A stretch of 64,000 bases of DNA from Plotosus lineatus. Lineage: Eukaryota; Chordata; Actinopteri; Siluriformes; Plotosidae. Numbering within the stretch: the first letter of the stretch is position 1; the number at the start of each line of letters is the position of its first letter. Position numbers and translations under genes: made by a program. The notes below the pieces were generated by a model. The model saw only the letters and a program-made list of their open reading frames with translations. It did no database searches and had not been told where the DNA came from. The stretch lies in contig CM045729.1 of assembly GCA_024760905.1 (NCBI GenBank), forward strand, positions 1,020,001-1,084,000, read 5' to 3'. Positions 24,312 through 35,889 of this stretch are shown here, piece by piece.

Positions 24312-25447
24312 TCTTCTTCTTTTTCTTTCGGCTGTTCCCTTCAGGGGTCACCACAGCAAATGATCTGCCTCCATCTCTCCCTATCCTCTGCATCTTCTAC
24401 TCTTACTCCAACGACCTTCATGTCCATCTTCACCGCATCCATAAATCTTCTCTTTGGTCTTCCTCTGGGCCTTCTGCCTGGTAGTTCCAACCTCAGCATC
24501 CTACTACCAATATACTCACTATCCCTCCTCTGTACATGTCCAAACCATCTCAATCTAGCCTCTCTGACTTTGTCTCCAAAACATCTAACATGTGCTGTCC
24601 CTCTGATGTACTCCTTTCTGATCCTATCCATCCTCGTTACTCCCAAAGAGAACCTCAACATTTTCATCTCTGCTACCTCCAACTCTGACTCCTGTCTTTT
24701 CCCCAGGGCCACTGTCTCTAAACCATACAACATCGCTGGCCTCATCACCGTCTTGCATCACTTCATCTATCTCACTCCAGAATCTCTCCTTCTCTTCTAG
24801 CTCACATCCTGCCTGTGGGGCATAAGCACTAACAACATTGACCATCACGCCTTCAATTTCTAACTTGAGACTCATCACTCTGTCTGACACTCCTTTCACT
24901 TCTACAACATTCCTGACCAATCCCTCCTTCAAGATGACTCCTACTCCATTTCTCTTCCCATCCACACAGTGATAAAACAGCTTAAACCCTGCTCCTAAGC
25001 TTCTAGCCTTGCTACCTTTCCACCTGGTCTCCTGAACACACAGTATGTCCACCTTCCTCCTCTGCATCATGTCAGCCAGCTCTCTATCTTTTCCTTGCAT
25101 AGTTCCAACATTCAAAGTCCCTACTCTCAGTCCTAGGCTCACGCATTTCCTCTTCTCTCTCTGCCTACGGACACGCCTCCCGCCTCTCCTTCTTTGACGT
25201 CTTCAACCAAGAGTAGTCCAATTTCCATCAGCACCCTGTTGGTTGAGAGCACTCATGGCGGTCGTTGTTAACCCGGGCCTCGACCGATCCGGTATGAATT
25301 TTGTTTTGACCATTTGCATTTTTAATGTGCCAAAAGTTTTACGCCAGATGCCCTTCCTGTCGCAACCCTCTGCATTTACCCGGGCTTGGGACCGGCATAA
25401 GGGGGAGAGACACTGGTTAGTGCCACCCCCCCCCCTCATGGCTGCAT
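24312..25447 (-). mobile_element. RTE LINE, copy B, internally deleted
   Basis: Flanked by a perfect 17-bp duplication TGGTTGGTTCTCCAACT (24295-24311 and 25448-25464). Both element ends are present: 5' UTR with GGTTGCGACAGGAAGGGC (complement at about 25360) and 3' end GGCGACCCCTGAAGGGAA. The endonuclease part (LRVGTLNVGTMQGKDREL ... EEKERFWSEIDEVMQ) is joined at about 24750 to the C-terminal part (TVMRPAMLYGLETVALGKRQ ...). The rest of the endonuclease and nearly all of the RT, about 2 kb, are missing. It could only have moved in trans. Confidence 0.9.
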
Positions 25448-25672
25448 TGGTTGGTTCTCCAACTGTAAGTCCTAAATAATTGTGAAAAAAGAGTTTATAT
25501 CAGTAGTGAAGTCAGTGCACATCTGTATCCATTTAGATCTTCATCAGCAGGAGGCAGGGCTTCCAAGATGAGAATTCCAGTCAACATCAGCACACCAGGA
25601 TAGCCCACAGGACTCAGAAAGCAGAAGGATCAGGATCACCGGCATCCCGGAAGGAGAATGTGTGCCTCAACA

Positions 25673-25677
<5 letters not shown>

Positions 25678-25747
<70 letters not shown>
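25678..25747. repeat. (GA)n microsatellite
   Basis: GA run inside the Rex1 3' UTR, preceded by AAAACAGAGA. Confidence 0.9.
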
Positions 25748-26041
25748 GTTAATGGAAATAGAAGATTTTATTATTTCTGAATGCAGTAGGGACTCTGGCA
25801 TGACTGGCTATGGCATCAGAACTAAAATAGATAGAACCTGAAGGAAAACAGACATAAGGGACCCTGTGGCATTGGGACAATCAGCCACCCCACTGTCACC
25901 GGCCCTGACTGAGTATGTAGAGTGGGGGAGTAACAGCATCCCAACATAAACACAGTTTACAAGAACTTTCTATTGCTGAGACATCCAGATATGCTCCTTT
26001 ACATAATAAAAGTCTTTTAACTAAATGCTCCACTAAACAAG

Positions 26042-27260
26042 CGAGTTTTCATCCTTGTGTTAAAAACAGAGAATATGTCTGAGTTCCAAGCATTAACTGG
26101 AAGGTTATTCCGTAACTGTGGGGCTTTGTAAGAGAAGCTCCAACCCCTGCAGTAGTCTTCATTATTCGCGGTATCACCAAGCATCCTGCACCTTTTGATC
26201 TAAGGGGGCGTGTCGGATCATAAATGACAAGAAGTCCACTAAAATAATGTGGCGCGAGACCATTAAGTGCTTTATAGGTTAAAAGTAGTATTTTATATTG
26301 GATGTGAAATGTAACTGGGAGCCAGTGCAGTGTGAATAAGGTCGGGGTGATATGCTCATGTCTTCTGGTTCTAGTAACAACTCTCACTGCTGCATTTGAG
26401 ATTAAATGGAGCTTGTTTATGTTCCTTTTAAAACATCCAGACAACAACGCATCACAATAATCTCATCTTGAGGTAACAAAAATATGAACAAGTTTTTCCA
26501 CATCATGCAGTGACATTATATTTTTATTTTAGTAACATTCCTGAGATGAAAGAAGACAACTTGAGCAATATTATCTACATAAGATTCAAATGAAAGATCA
26601 GCATCAATAAAATAAATATATATATATTTATAAATATATAAATATAAATATAAATATAAAAATCACTCCAACATCCTTTACAACTAAACATGATTAAATT
26701 AAAACACCATTCAAAAGTATTACATCATTAGAAACCTTATTTATATCTGCCTGAGAGCCAAGTACAAAAACTTCTGTCTTATTGGAGTTTAAAAGAAGGA
26801 AGTCAGTAAGGATTCAGTGTCTAATGTCCTTTACACATTTCTCAACTTTATTAAGCTGATGTCTCTCATCTGGCTTTGGTGAAATATAGAAATGTGTATC
26901 GTCAGCATAACAATAAAAGCCAATACCATGATCACGAATGATATCACCCAAAGAGAGTATGTATAGAGAGAATAGCAACAGGCCTAGGATAGAACCTTGT
27001 GGAACACAAAACTTAACATTACAATGTACAGAGAAATCACCATTTACAACTCCAAACTGATAACGGTCAGTTAAATAAGATTTAAACCAGGAGAGAGTGG
27101 TTCCTTTAACTCCAACATTTTCGAATCTGTCAAGGAGAGTCATGTGATAAATAGTGTCATAGGCTGCCCGAAAGTCAAGTAATACAAGCAGGGAGATACA
27201 GCCGTTGTCTGAGGTCACCAGCAGGTCATTTACCACCTTAACGAGTGCTGAGTTTATGTC
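26042..27260 (-). pseudogene. Rex1: Rex1 reverse transcriptase
   Basis: From the right: ALVKVVNDLLVTSDNGC, SLLVLLDFRAAYDTIYH, SWFKSYLTDRYQF, CVPQGSILGLLLFSLYI and GFYCYADDTHFYIS (RT box YADD intact) at 27236-26890. Then KTEVFVLG (about 26770), an AT-rich expansion at about 26615-26660, DADLSFESYVDNIAQVVFFH (about 26560), and LHLISNAAVRVVTRTRRHEH, TLHWLPVTFHIQYKILLLTY and RPLRSKGAG at 26410-26200. The N-terminal endonuclease is missing. Frameshifts and stops interrupt it. Rex1 is a CR1-group LINE widespread in teleosts. Confidence 0.85.
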
Positions 27261-27589
27261 TAAATCCTGACTTAGTCCTACAAAGATATGAACATAACTG
27301 CTGTGCTACAGATTTTTCTCAGATCTCAGAGATAAAAGGGAGGTTTGTTGTTGATCTACGGTTGGACGGCTGATGTGAGTCGAGATCAGGTTTTTTAATC
27401 AGAGGTTTGATAACTGCTAGTTTAAAGGATTTCGGTACATAACCAGTGCTGAGGGAAAAATTATTACATTTAATAAAGGGTTGATCGCTTCTGATATTTG
27501 CACTGGATCAAACAGTGTTTTCTTCACAGGAAATTTTGAACTGGGACATTCACACCACAAATGGAGATCGGTTCTGTCTTTTGGAGGTT
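27261..27589. other. Repeat-derived sequence, not identified
   Basis: No gene. The TTTGATAACTGCTAGTTTAA / GGTACATAACCAG words occur in common fish repeats associated with Rex1-like elements, but I cannot assign them. Confidence 0.4.
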
Positions 27590-27822
27590 GACAGGGGCCA
27601 ATGACGCTGGTCACATAGGGTCTGCATGCTTTACCAGTGTTTGTGCAGGTTTTCTCAGGGTGCTTTGGCTTCTTTTCACAGTCCAAATACATTTCCAGTA
27701 TTTGGTAGATTCCATTTATACACCTGAGCACTTTAAGGCCCAACACTGTTTGTAGTGGGGATTGAACCACTGAGCTTCAGATCAGTAATTCGTCACCTTA
27801 CCCACTATGCCACTACTGTCCT
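27590..27822 (-). mobile_element. tRNA-derived SINE (minus)
   Basis: Read on the minus strand, GGACAGTAGTGGCATAGTGG is the A-box region and GTGGTTCAATCCCC (about 27768) the B box. The 3' part includes complements of TTTGGAGGTTGACAGGGGCC. Confidence 0.65.
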
Positions 27823-28038
27823 GTTTAATTCATTATATTAAATTGATATTCTGGTGTGTGTGTTATGGTCGGATGACCTATACAGGGTATACATTACATT
27901 TACAACATTTACAGCATTTAGCAGATACACTTGTCCAGAGTGACCTACACTTATCGTGTTTTTTATATATATATAAGGCCACTGCAGAACCTTGATATGC
28001 TTTTTACAGAGCTACTCCTTGGTTTTCGTGGATGTGTG

Positions 28039-28543
<505 letters not shown>

Positions 28544-28544
28544 C

Positions 28545-28823
28545 GAGTCCCACTCTCCACAAGGTTGTCACTGTCCCCCCCCAGTGCAGCTAACTGGGTT
28601 ATCAAAGGCCGGCCATGTCTCTCACTGTCTATGGTGTGAGGCATGTAAAAGAACCATTGCTGACTTTCGACAAGAGTAGGCTGCAAAGCCGTCAGCGTGT
28701 TTCCGCCCTGCGATGGCCTGGCGAGCTGTCCAGGGTGTACTCTGCCCTCACCCTGAGTTGGCTGGGATGGGCACCAGCCTCCCCGTGACCCTAATTAGGA
28801 TGAAGCGGTTACAGAAAATGAAC

Positions 28824-28829
<6 letters not shown>
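28545..28829 (+). mobile_element. SINE, second tail type, 5' truncated
   Basis: Starts at the B box (CGAGTCCCACTCTCC) and contains CCATTGCTGACTTTCG and the tail TGGCGAGCTGTCCAGGG, CTAATTAGGATGAAGCGG. Lies inside the TA expansion. Confidence 0.85.
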
Positions 28830-28877
<48 letters not shown>

Positions 28878-29005
28878 ACTGAGCAATTGAGGTTTGGGTC
28901 TTGCTGAAGAGCCCAACAGTGGCAGACTGATAAAACTGGGTTCGAACCACCAATTTTTGGATTAATTATTCAGTCTTAACCACTGAGTTACCACTGCCCT
29001 GTACA

Positions 29006-29309
29006 TTGAGCTCTAATCGGTAGTATGACTAATGAATGAATGAACATCAATAATTGCACAAATTTGTCTGACCTATTATCTCCTCACAAGGGCCTGTCCC
29101 CTGTCTCCAAACCCTGTTTGACCAATCCAGTTTTGTGTTAAAACCCTCTTACCTGATTTCACCTGTCTCACCTCTGTTTCTACCCTTTTTCAATGACTTG
29201 CATCTTCCCACCATGATACCCCTCCTTATTCCACCACCTTGTATCATAACATTTTTTTCTGTATTATAACCAGCAACCTTTCTCACTGATATCTCATTGA
29301 ATTAATTGT
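29006..29309. other. No supported gene
   Basis: C-rich, non-coding on both strands. No element recognised. Confidence 0.5.
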
Positions 29310-29580
29310 CCTATCTCAGCCAGCTCTGGTTGAGGGTGGGGTACACCCTGAACACCTCACCAGACCACCACAGACAACTATTCATACTCATACTTCAGGG
29401 AAATTTAGAACCAGTGCATTTCTTTGGTCTGTAGGAGGAAACCAAAGAACCTGGAGGAAATGCACGCATGGATGGTGAGAACATGCAAACTCTACACAGA
29501 AATGCTCTGACTGACCCTGGGACTTAAACCTAGGACCTTCCTTGCTACTAATGTACCCATTCTGACTGATCTGCCAAATG
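29310..29580 (-). mobile_element. Fish SINE with cysteine-free 'aggaaacc' body (minus)
   Basis: Contains GTCTGTAGGAGGAAACC, GTGAGAACATGCAAACTC and a terminal B-box complement (GGGACTTAAACC), a layout common to a widespread fish SINE. The plus-strand relatives in this window are 53262-53550 and 58365-58700. Confidence 0.65.
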
Positions 29581-30183
29581 ATTTTATCACGGCTTCACAC
29601 ATGAATAACTTTTGTGAATTGATATGCCTTAAGATGTAGATGTTTTATCTTTGTACATGGTTACCATGGCGTTCTCACAGTTGCAGCTGTAATACAGTAA
29701 GCATGGTGTAATCTCCTCCATGGATCATAAATAGAGCTGTGCTGTGTGATACTATTACACATCCTCATACACAAGTGCAAGAATGTCTTATTATCAGCAC
29801 AATTGCCACAGCAACTACAAAGGTGGATACTAAAAATACTCTGAGAGTGCAGTACAAAAGTACACAGCTCGGAGTTGAGCTGAAAATGGAGCTGAGTGGC
29901 ACATCAGGGAGAAAACAGTCCCAGCGCAGCGATGGGTTTAACAGTTTTTCACATTTATGGAGTAAAATTAAAAGCTGTGATGGCCTTCTGAACTCTATCG
30001 TGCAGCTTTAAAGCCTATGAACAAGTGCAGGTCAGTCTTATAAAATGGTGCAGATGGACATATCTCACAGCCATGTAAGTTTTATTTCAAATTAATTTGA
30101 AGAGACTTACTTACACCATCATAAAATTATAAACACTATTTTTTTATTGTTATTTATTATTTGACAAATAGACTATGCATGAT
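29581..30183. other. No supported gene
   Basis: Low-repeat sequence with one open stretch (29739-30011, 90 codons) that has no recognisable domain, splice sites or homology I know. Possibly single-copy host DNA. Confidence 0.5.
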
Positions 30184-30518
30184 AGGGGCAGTGGTGGCAG
30201 TGGTATAGGGTGCTGGATTGCTGATCCGAAGGTTGGGTGTTTGAGTCCCTCTCTCCACAAGGTTGTCACCCCACACCCACCAGTGGAGCTAACTGGGTTA
30301 TCAAAGGACGGCCATGTCTCTCACTGTTTATGGTGGGAGGTTCATGTAAAAGAGCCACTGCTGACTTTCGACAAGAATAGCTACAAAACCATCAGTGTGT
30401 TTCAGCCCTGCGATGGCATGGCGAGCTGTTCAAGGTGTACTCTGCCCTTGCCCGCAGTTGGCTGCCTGCACCCATAATTAGGATTAAGCAGTTATGGAAA
30501 ATGAACTGAATAAACTAT
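30184..30518 (+). mobile_element. tRNA-derived SINE, second tail type (complete)
   Basis: Starts GGGGCAGTGGTGG, B-box-like GTTTGAGTCCC, and ends TTATGGAAAATGAACTG. Flanks ACTATGCATGAT and ACTATCTATGAT look like a diverged 12-bp target duplication (two mismatches). Confidence 0.8.
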
Positions 30519-30746
30519 CTATGATTTTATTGGTTAATATGTAGAATAAATTGTGCTTACACACTGTAAGTTTTCTGCTAGCTACTCGCACTGTATACTG
30601 AGATCTTTAGCAGATTCCATGTGAATGGAAGTTGCATTTGGAAACAGGAAGCATATGCCAGAGGAAATGCTCTTTCATGGACTGGCAGATCAAGACATAC
30701 AGGAAACAAAACTCAAATGGTACAAGGGAGTAAAACATGGAGCCAA

Positions 30747-33700
30747 GTCTTCTTCTTCTTATCCTTTTGGGTTTTCCCTTTAGTGGTCGCCACAGCGAAT
30801 CATTTGCCTCATTCTCACCTTATCCTTTGCATTTTCTTCTTTTACACCAACTACCTTCATGCCATCCTTCACCACATCCATGAATCGTCACTTTGGTCTT
30901 CTTCTAGGCCTTCTGCCTGGTAGTTACAACCTCAGCACCCTACAACCAATATACTCACTATCCCTCCTCTGCACATGTCAAAACCATCTGAATCTAGCCT
31001 CTCTGACTTTGTCTCCAAAACGTCTCACATCTGCTGTCCCTGTGATGTGTTCATTCCTGATCCTATCCATCCTCGTTACTCCCAAAGAGAACCTCAACAT
31101 TTTCATCTCTGCTACCTCCAGCTCTGCCTCCTGTCTTTTCCCCAAAGCCACTGTTTCTAAACCATAAAACACCGCCTTGTACACTTTTCCTTTCATTCTT
31201 GCCGATACCCTCCTATCACACATCACACCGAACACTTTTCTCCAACCATCCCAGCCTGCCTACACAAGTTTCTTCACCTCTTTTCCACACTCTCCATTGC
31301 TCCGGATTGTTGAGGCCAAGTACTTAAAATCCTCCAACTGCTTTATCTCTGCTCCCTGTAACCTCACCGTTCCTCTTGGGTCCTTGTCGTTCACACACAT
31401 GTATTCTGTCTTACTGAGGCTAACCTTCATTCCCCTCCTTTCCAGGGCATACCTCCACCTCTCTCGATTTTTCTGCACTTGTTCTCTGCTCTCACTATAG
31501 ATCACAATGTCATCTGCAAACATCATAGTCCATGGGGAATCGTGTCTAACCTCGTCCGTCAGCCTGTCCATCACCATAGCAAACAAGAAGGGGCTCAGAG
31601 CTGACCCTTGATGCAGTCCCACCTCCACCTTGAACTCTTCTGTCACACCGACAGCACACCTCACCACTGTCTTACATCTCTCATACATGCCCTGCTCCAC
31701 TCTAACATACTTCTCTGCCACTCCCGACATCCTCAAGCAATACCACAGTTGCTCTCTCGGCACCCTGTCATATTCTTTCTCCACATCAACAAAGTCACAA
31801 TGCAGCTCCTTCTGACCTTCTCTGTACTTCTCTATTAACATCCTCAAGGTCATCTGTGGTACTCTTTCTTGGCATGAAACCAAACTGTTGTTCACAAATG
31901 CTGACCTCTGCCCTTAGTCTAGCTTCCACTATTCTTTCCCATAACTTCATAGTGTGGCTCATCAACTTTATCCCTCTGTAGTTGCTACACCTCCATACCT
32001 CCACCGGTATGTCATCAGGACCAACTGCGTCTCCATTCTTCATCCTCTTCAATGTCCTCCTCACTTCACCCTTACTAATCTTTTCTACATTCTGGTCCTC
32101 AACAGTCACCTCTTCTCCTCTTTTTGTCTCTCTTTTTCCTCATTCATCAGCTCTTCAAAGTACTCTTTCCATCTTCCCAGCACACTTCTGTCATCAGTCA
32201 ATAAATTTCCCTCTCTGTCCTTTATCACTCTAACTTGCTGCATGTCCTTCCCATCTCTATTTCTCTGCTGTGCCAACCTGTATAAATCATTTTCTCCCCC
32301 TTGACTTTCCAACCGAGCATACAAGTCATCATTCACCCTCTGTTTTGCCTTTGACACCACTACCTTCGCCTTATGCTGTGTCTCTCTGTACTCCTCTTTA
32401 CTCTCTTTGGTCCTCTCAATGGCCCACTTCTTCTTAGCTAACCTCTTCCTTTGTACACACTCCTGCACTTCCTCATTACACTACCAAGTCTCCTTATCTA
32501 CTCTCCTTCCAGATGACACACCAAGTATTCTCCTACCTGTCTCCCTGATCACATTAGCTGTAGTTGTCCTGTCATCTTGAAGCACTTCCTGACCACCCAA
32601 AGCCTGTTTCAACTCCTCCTTGAAGATAACCCAACACTCTTCCTTTTTCAGCTTCCACCACTTTGTTTTCTGCTCCGCCTTTGCCTTCTTCACCTTCCTC
32701 ACCATCAGCGTCATCCTGCACACCACCATCCTATGCTGTTTGGCAACACTCTCTCCTGCTACTACTTTGCAGTCACTGACTTCCTTCAAATTACATCGCA
32801 GACACAAGATGTAGTCTACTTGTGTGCTCCTACCTCCACTTTTATAAGTCACCCTATGCTCCTCTCTCTTCTGGAAGAAAGTATTCACCACAGCCATTTC
32901 CATCCTTTTTGCAAAATCTACCAACATCTGTCCTTCTGCGTTCCTGTCCTGGATACCAAACCTACCCATCACTTCCTCGTCCCCTCTGTTTCCTGCACCA
33001 ACATGTCCATTGAAGTCTGCCCAATGACCACTCTTTCACCTCTGGGGGTACTCTGCATCACTTCATCTAACTCCCTCCAGAATCTCTCCTTCTCTTCTCG
33101 CTCACATCCTGTCTGTGGGGCATAAGCACTAACAACATTGACCATCACACCTTTAATTTCTAACTTGAGACTCATCACTCTTTTCACTTCTAAGAGAAAA
33201 GAGGTCACTCTTTTCACTTCTACAACATTCCTGGCAAACTCCTCCTTCAAGATGACTCCGACTCCATTTCTCTTCCCATCCACACCGTGATAAAACAGTT
33301 TAAACCCTGCTCCTATGCTTCTAGCCTTGCAACCTTTCCACCTGGTCTCCTGAACACACAGTATGTACACATTCCTCCTCTGCATCATGTCAGCCAGCTC
33401 TCTGCCTTTTCCTGTCATAGTTCCAACATTCAAAGTCCCTACTTTCAGTCCTAGACTCATGCCTCTCCTCTTCTCTCTCTGGCAACGGACACGCCTCCCG
33501 CCTCTCCTTCATCGACGTCTTTGACCAACAGTAGTCCAATTTCCATCAGCACCCTGTTGGTTGACGGCACTGATGGCGGTCGTTGTTAACCCGGGCCTCG
33601 ACCGATCCGGTATGTGATTCTTTCTTGTGATTCGCATAGTTTATTTGGCATTTGTTTTACGCCGGATGCCCTTCCTGACGCAACCCTCTGCATTTATCCG

Positions 33701-33750
33701 GGCTTGGGACCGGCGTGAGGGAGAGACACTGGTTTGTGCCCCCCACTCAC
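30747..33750 (-). mobile_element. RTE-clade LINE, copy C (near full length, dead)
   Basis: Minus strand. 5' end at about 33750, endonuclease motifs SLGLKVGTLNVGTMTGKGRE, QETRWKGCKARS (33460-33330), TQVDYILCLRCNLKEVSDCK (about 32810), RT motifs VEARLRAEVSICEQQFGFM (about 31900), DRVPREQLWY, LHQGSALSPFLF, MMFADDIVIYSES (about 31510), and C-terminal segments to about 30960. 3' end with a TTC-rich tail at 30747-30762. Contains a local duplication (TCACTCTTTTCACTTCTA twice near 33175-33220) and several frameshifts. No clear target duplication found. Confidence 0.9.
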
Positions 33751-33899
33751 GGACAATGTCAATAGTAAAAAGCTCAAAACAACTGAAACTGAATTGAATT
33801 GAATATTTTCCCAGTTAAAATGGCTCCAATCACACACAGGTGTATCAGATCAGGTGAACATGGTCAGAACATTTTTAACCAGCGGTTTGAAGAAGGCTC

Positions 33900-34700
33900 A
33901 TCCTATTTAAACTTCAGACATTTAGTTTGGTGTAATTTCTGCTGAAGCGGTACTGAGCACCACAGTGAGATCCAAAGAGCTGTCTGAGGCCCTCAGAAAG
34001 AAGATCGCAGTGCTTATGAGTCTGGTATGGTATTTAAAATGATATCAAAGGATTTGACATCAGCTGTTCCACCATTCGTAAAATTGTTTAAAAGTGGATG
34101 ACATTCAAAATAATTGCCACTATACCCAAGTCTGGCCATCCAAGCAGGTTCACCACCAGAGCAGCCCACAAGACGCGAAAGAAAGTCATCAAAAAATTCG
34201 AAAATATCATCACAGGAGCTAGAGCAGGCTCTAACTGCAGTCGATGTGACTGAGGACTCAACAATCAGAAATCCACCATAAGTTCTACTGTGTATCAGAA
34301 GGGGCTTGAAGTACCTGTGAAACCGTCTGTAAAAAAATAAATAAAATAAAATTAAAAAGGCTGAAGTTGAACTGGACACTGGAACACAGCAATGACACAA
34401 AACATTCCAATAAATCCACCAAGGACCGGCTGAAAACAAAAATTTGGAGAGTCCTGAAATGGCCCAGTCAAAGCCCAGATCTTGATGCTGTAGGGTGACT
34501 TGCAACAGACTGTGCATGGGGGAAAAAGTCCTCAAACATCTGACAGCTGAAAGAATTGTTCGTTGAGGACTGGGGCAACCTTTCCTCAGATCAATGTCAC
34601 AGACTGGTAGATGCTGCAAGAAGTGTCTACCTGAAGGTATTTCAACCAAAAGGGGCAACCTCAGTTATGGGGGAGGGTTGTCCTCATTTAGTCCTCTCTT
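33900..34700 (+). pseudogene. Tc1-like transposase relic, internally deleted
   Basis: Plus-strand fragments: AYESGMVFKMISKDL (about 34015), LPLYPSLAIQAGSP (about 34120), then after a gap KSTKDRLKTKIWRVLKWPSQ and SPDLDAVG (about 34415-34495), FVEDWGNLSSDQCHRLVDAA (about 34560). The central catalytic domain with the first two aspartates is gone and the segment with the third acidic residue is garbled. Flanking inverted repeats not identified. Confidence 0.75.
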
Positions 34701-35740
34701 AAAATCTCTTACGTATTGTTGTTCATATCTTTTGTTTGATTATTAATAACATGACAATTTATGATGTTTAATTACGATTAAATTATCTTTTCCCCCATAA
34801 ATAAAAACAAGATTTGTCGTTGTTAACTGAACATTTCTTAATAAAAGGTTGACCACTTAATGGGGTGATCCCCCCACACCCCCACTCTTGTTTATAACAA
34901 CTTATTTATAATACAGTGCATGTGTAAAGTTTAATTTCTCGTAAATTTTATTCCCAAAATCATTTGTGTATTTAATTTTTGCAAAAGAGAAACGCATTTA
35001 AGCAGGAAGCTGAAGTGGGGTTTAATGGTGTGTTAGTTCTGGTGGTCAGAGTGAATCTCTTATTGATTACATATTTATCCCTTAAGTCCAAACTCTGAGG
35101 AACTGAATCCTGTAATCCGAGGATCAAGTACAGTTCAAAGGGGTTTTGGGCTAAACGAGATCTATAAGCTTGTCAACAACTCAATGTTCTCACCATAATA
35201 ATCACACCGGATAAAAATCTGTTCAGTGTCAGTCTCAGAGTTCAGCGTTTCTCAGAGTTGAAATATAACAGTTAAACATTACAGTATGTATGAAAGTATG
35301 TGGGGGGCTGTGAATTTTCTACTAGTTTAAATTATTTTATGAACATTATCCTGACCACATCTGTGCACCCGTGTACTCAAACTTGGCGTAGACAGACAGT
35401 ACCCTATCTGAGTCCCAGAAATAATTTGATTTTGGTTTATCACGGTTAAAGGTGAATGTCAGGTCACACATTTCTGGAGCACTTACTACTTGAAAACATC
35501 TGCTGATTGACATGCTGTTGCTATGGAAACACTACTAGGAAACAATATATGGATTTTTAAAATGAGATTAGCTTTGGCCTTTGATTGACTTGTAAAAGGT
35601 TATAAATGCTTTCAATAAGCTTATTTGTTTTTGTTGTTGTATGTTTGTTTGTTTGTTTTTTCTACTTTTCTGAAATTCATCTCCTGTAGAACATACCGTA
35701 AGATGAGAACTTGCATAATTAAGACCTAATTAAGACATTA
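34701..35740. other. No supported gene
   Basis: About 1 kb of AT-rich, low-repeat sequence with no long frame and no recognised element. A short GTTT repeat lies near 35640-35658. Confidence 0.55.
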
Positions 35741-35889
35741 TTAAGATAAATTAAGATAGGGAACTTTTACTACAGTGTCTATGCTGCAGGATGCTGCTGC
35801 TTTACAGGGCACACCTGGATTCATCTTGTTAAAATCTGAGTACAAAACTGATATGCTCCAGCAGATCTGATCCAGATGTGGCACCATGC

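Larger units (their letters stand above)
19448..27260 (-). mobile_element. Rex1: Rex1 LINE with long 3' UTR, heavily nested
   Basis: Rex1 reverse transcriptase lies at 27260-26042. Its 3' UTR runs through 25960-25465, continues at 24294-24079 (words GGCAAGGAAAATCTCCCT, AGGAAGAAACC, AACCAGATCCAAAAGGGAAA) and ends at 19587-19448 with AATAAAACTGAATTG and an AATTG-repeat tail. The UTR is interrupted twice: by RTE copy B between 17-bp duplications and by a LINE insertion between 14-bp duplications. The contiguity of the three UTR pieces is inferred from those duplications and from familiarity with this common fish repeat. Confidence 0.65.

Noticed and set aside
29739..30011. 90-codon plus-strand open frame as a host gene
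   Set aside because: No recognisable motif, splice signal or upstream promoter; length is within chance for this composition.
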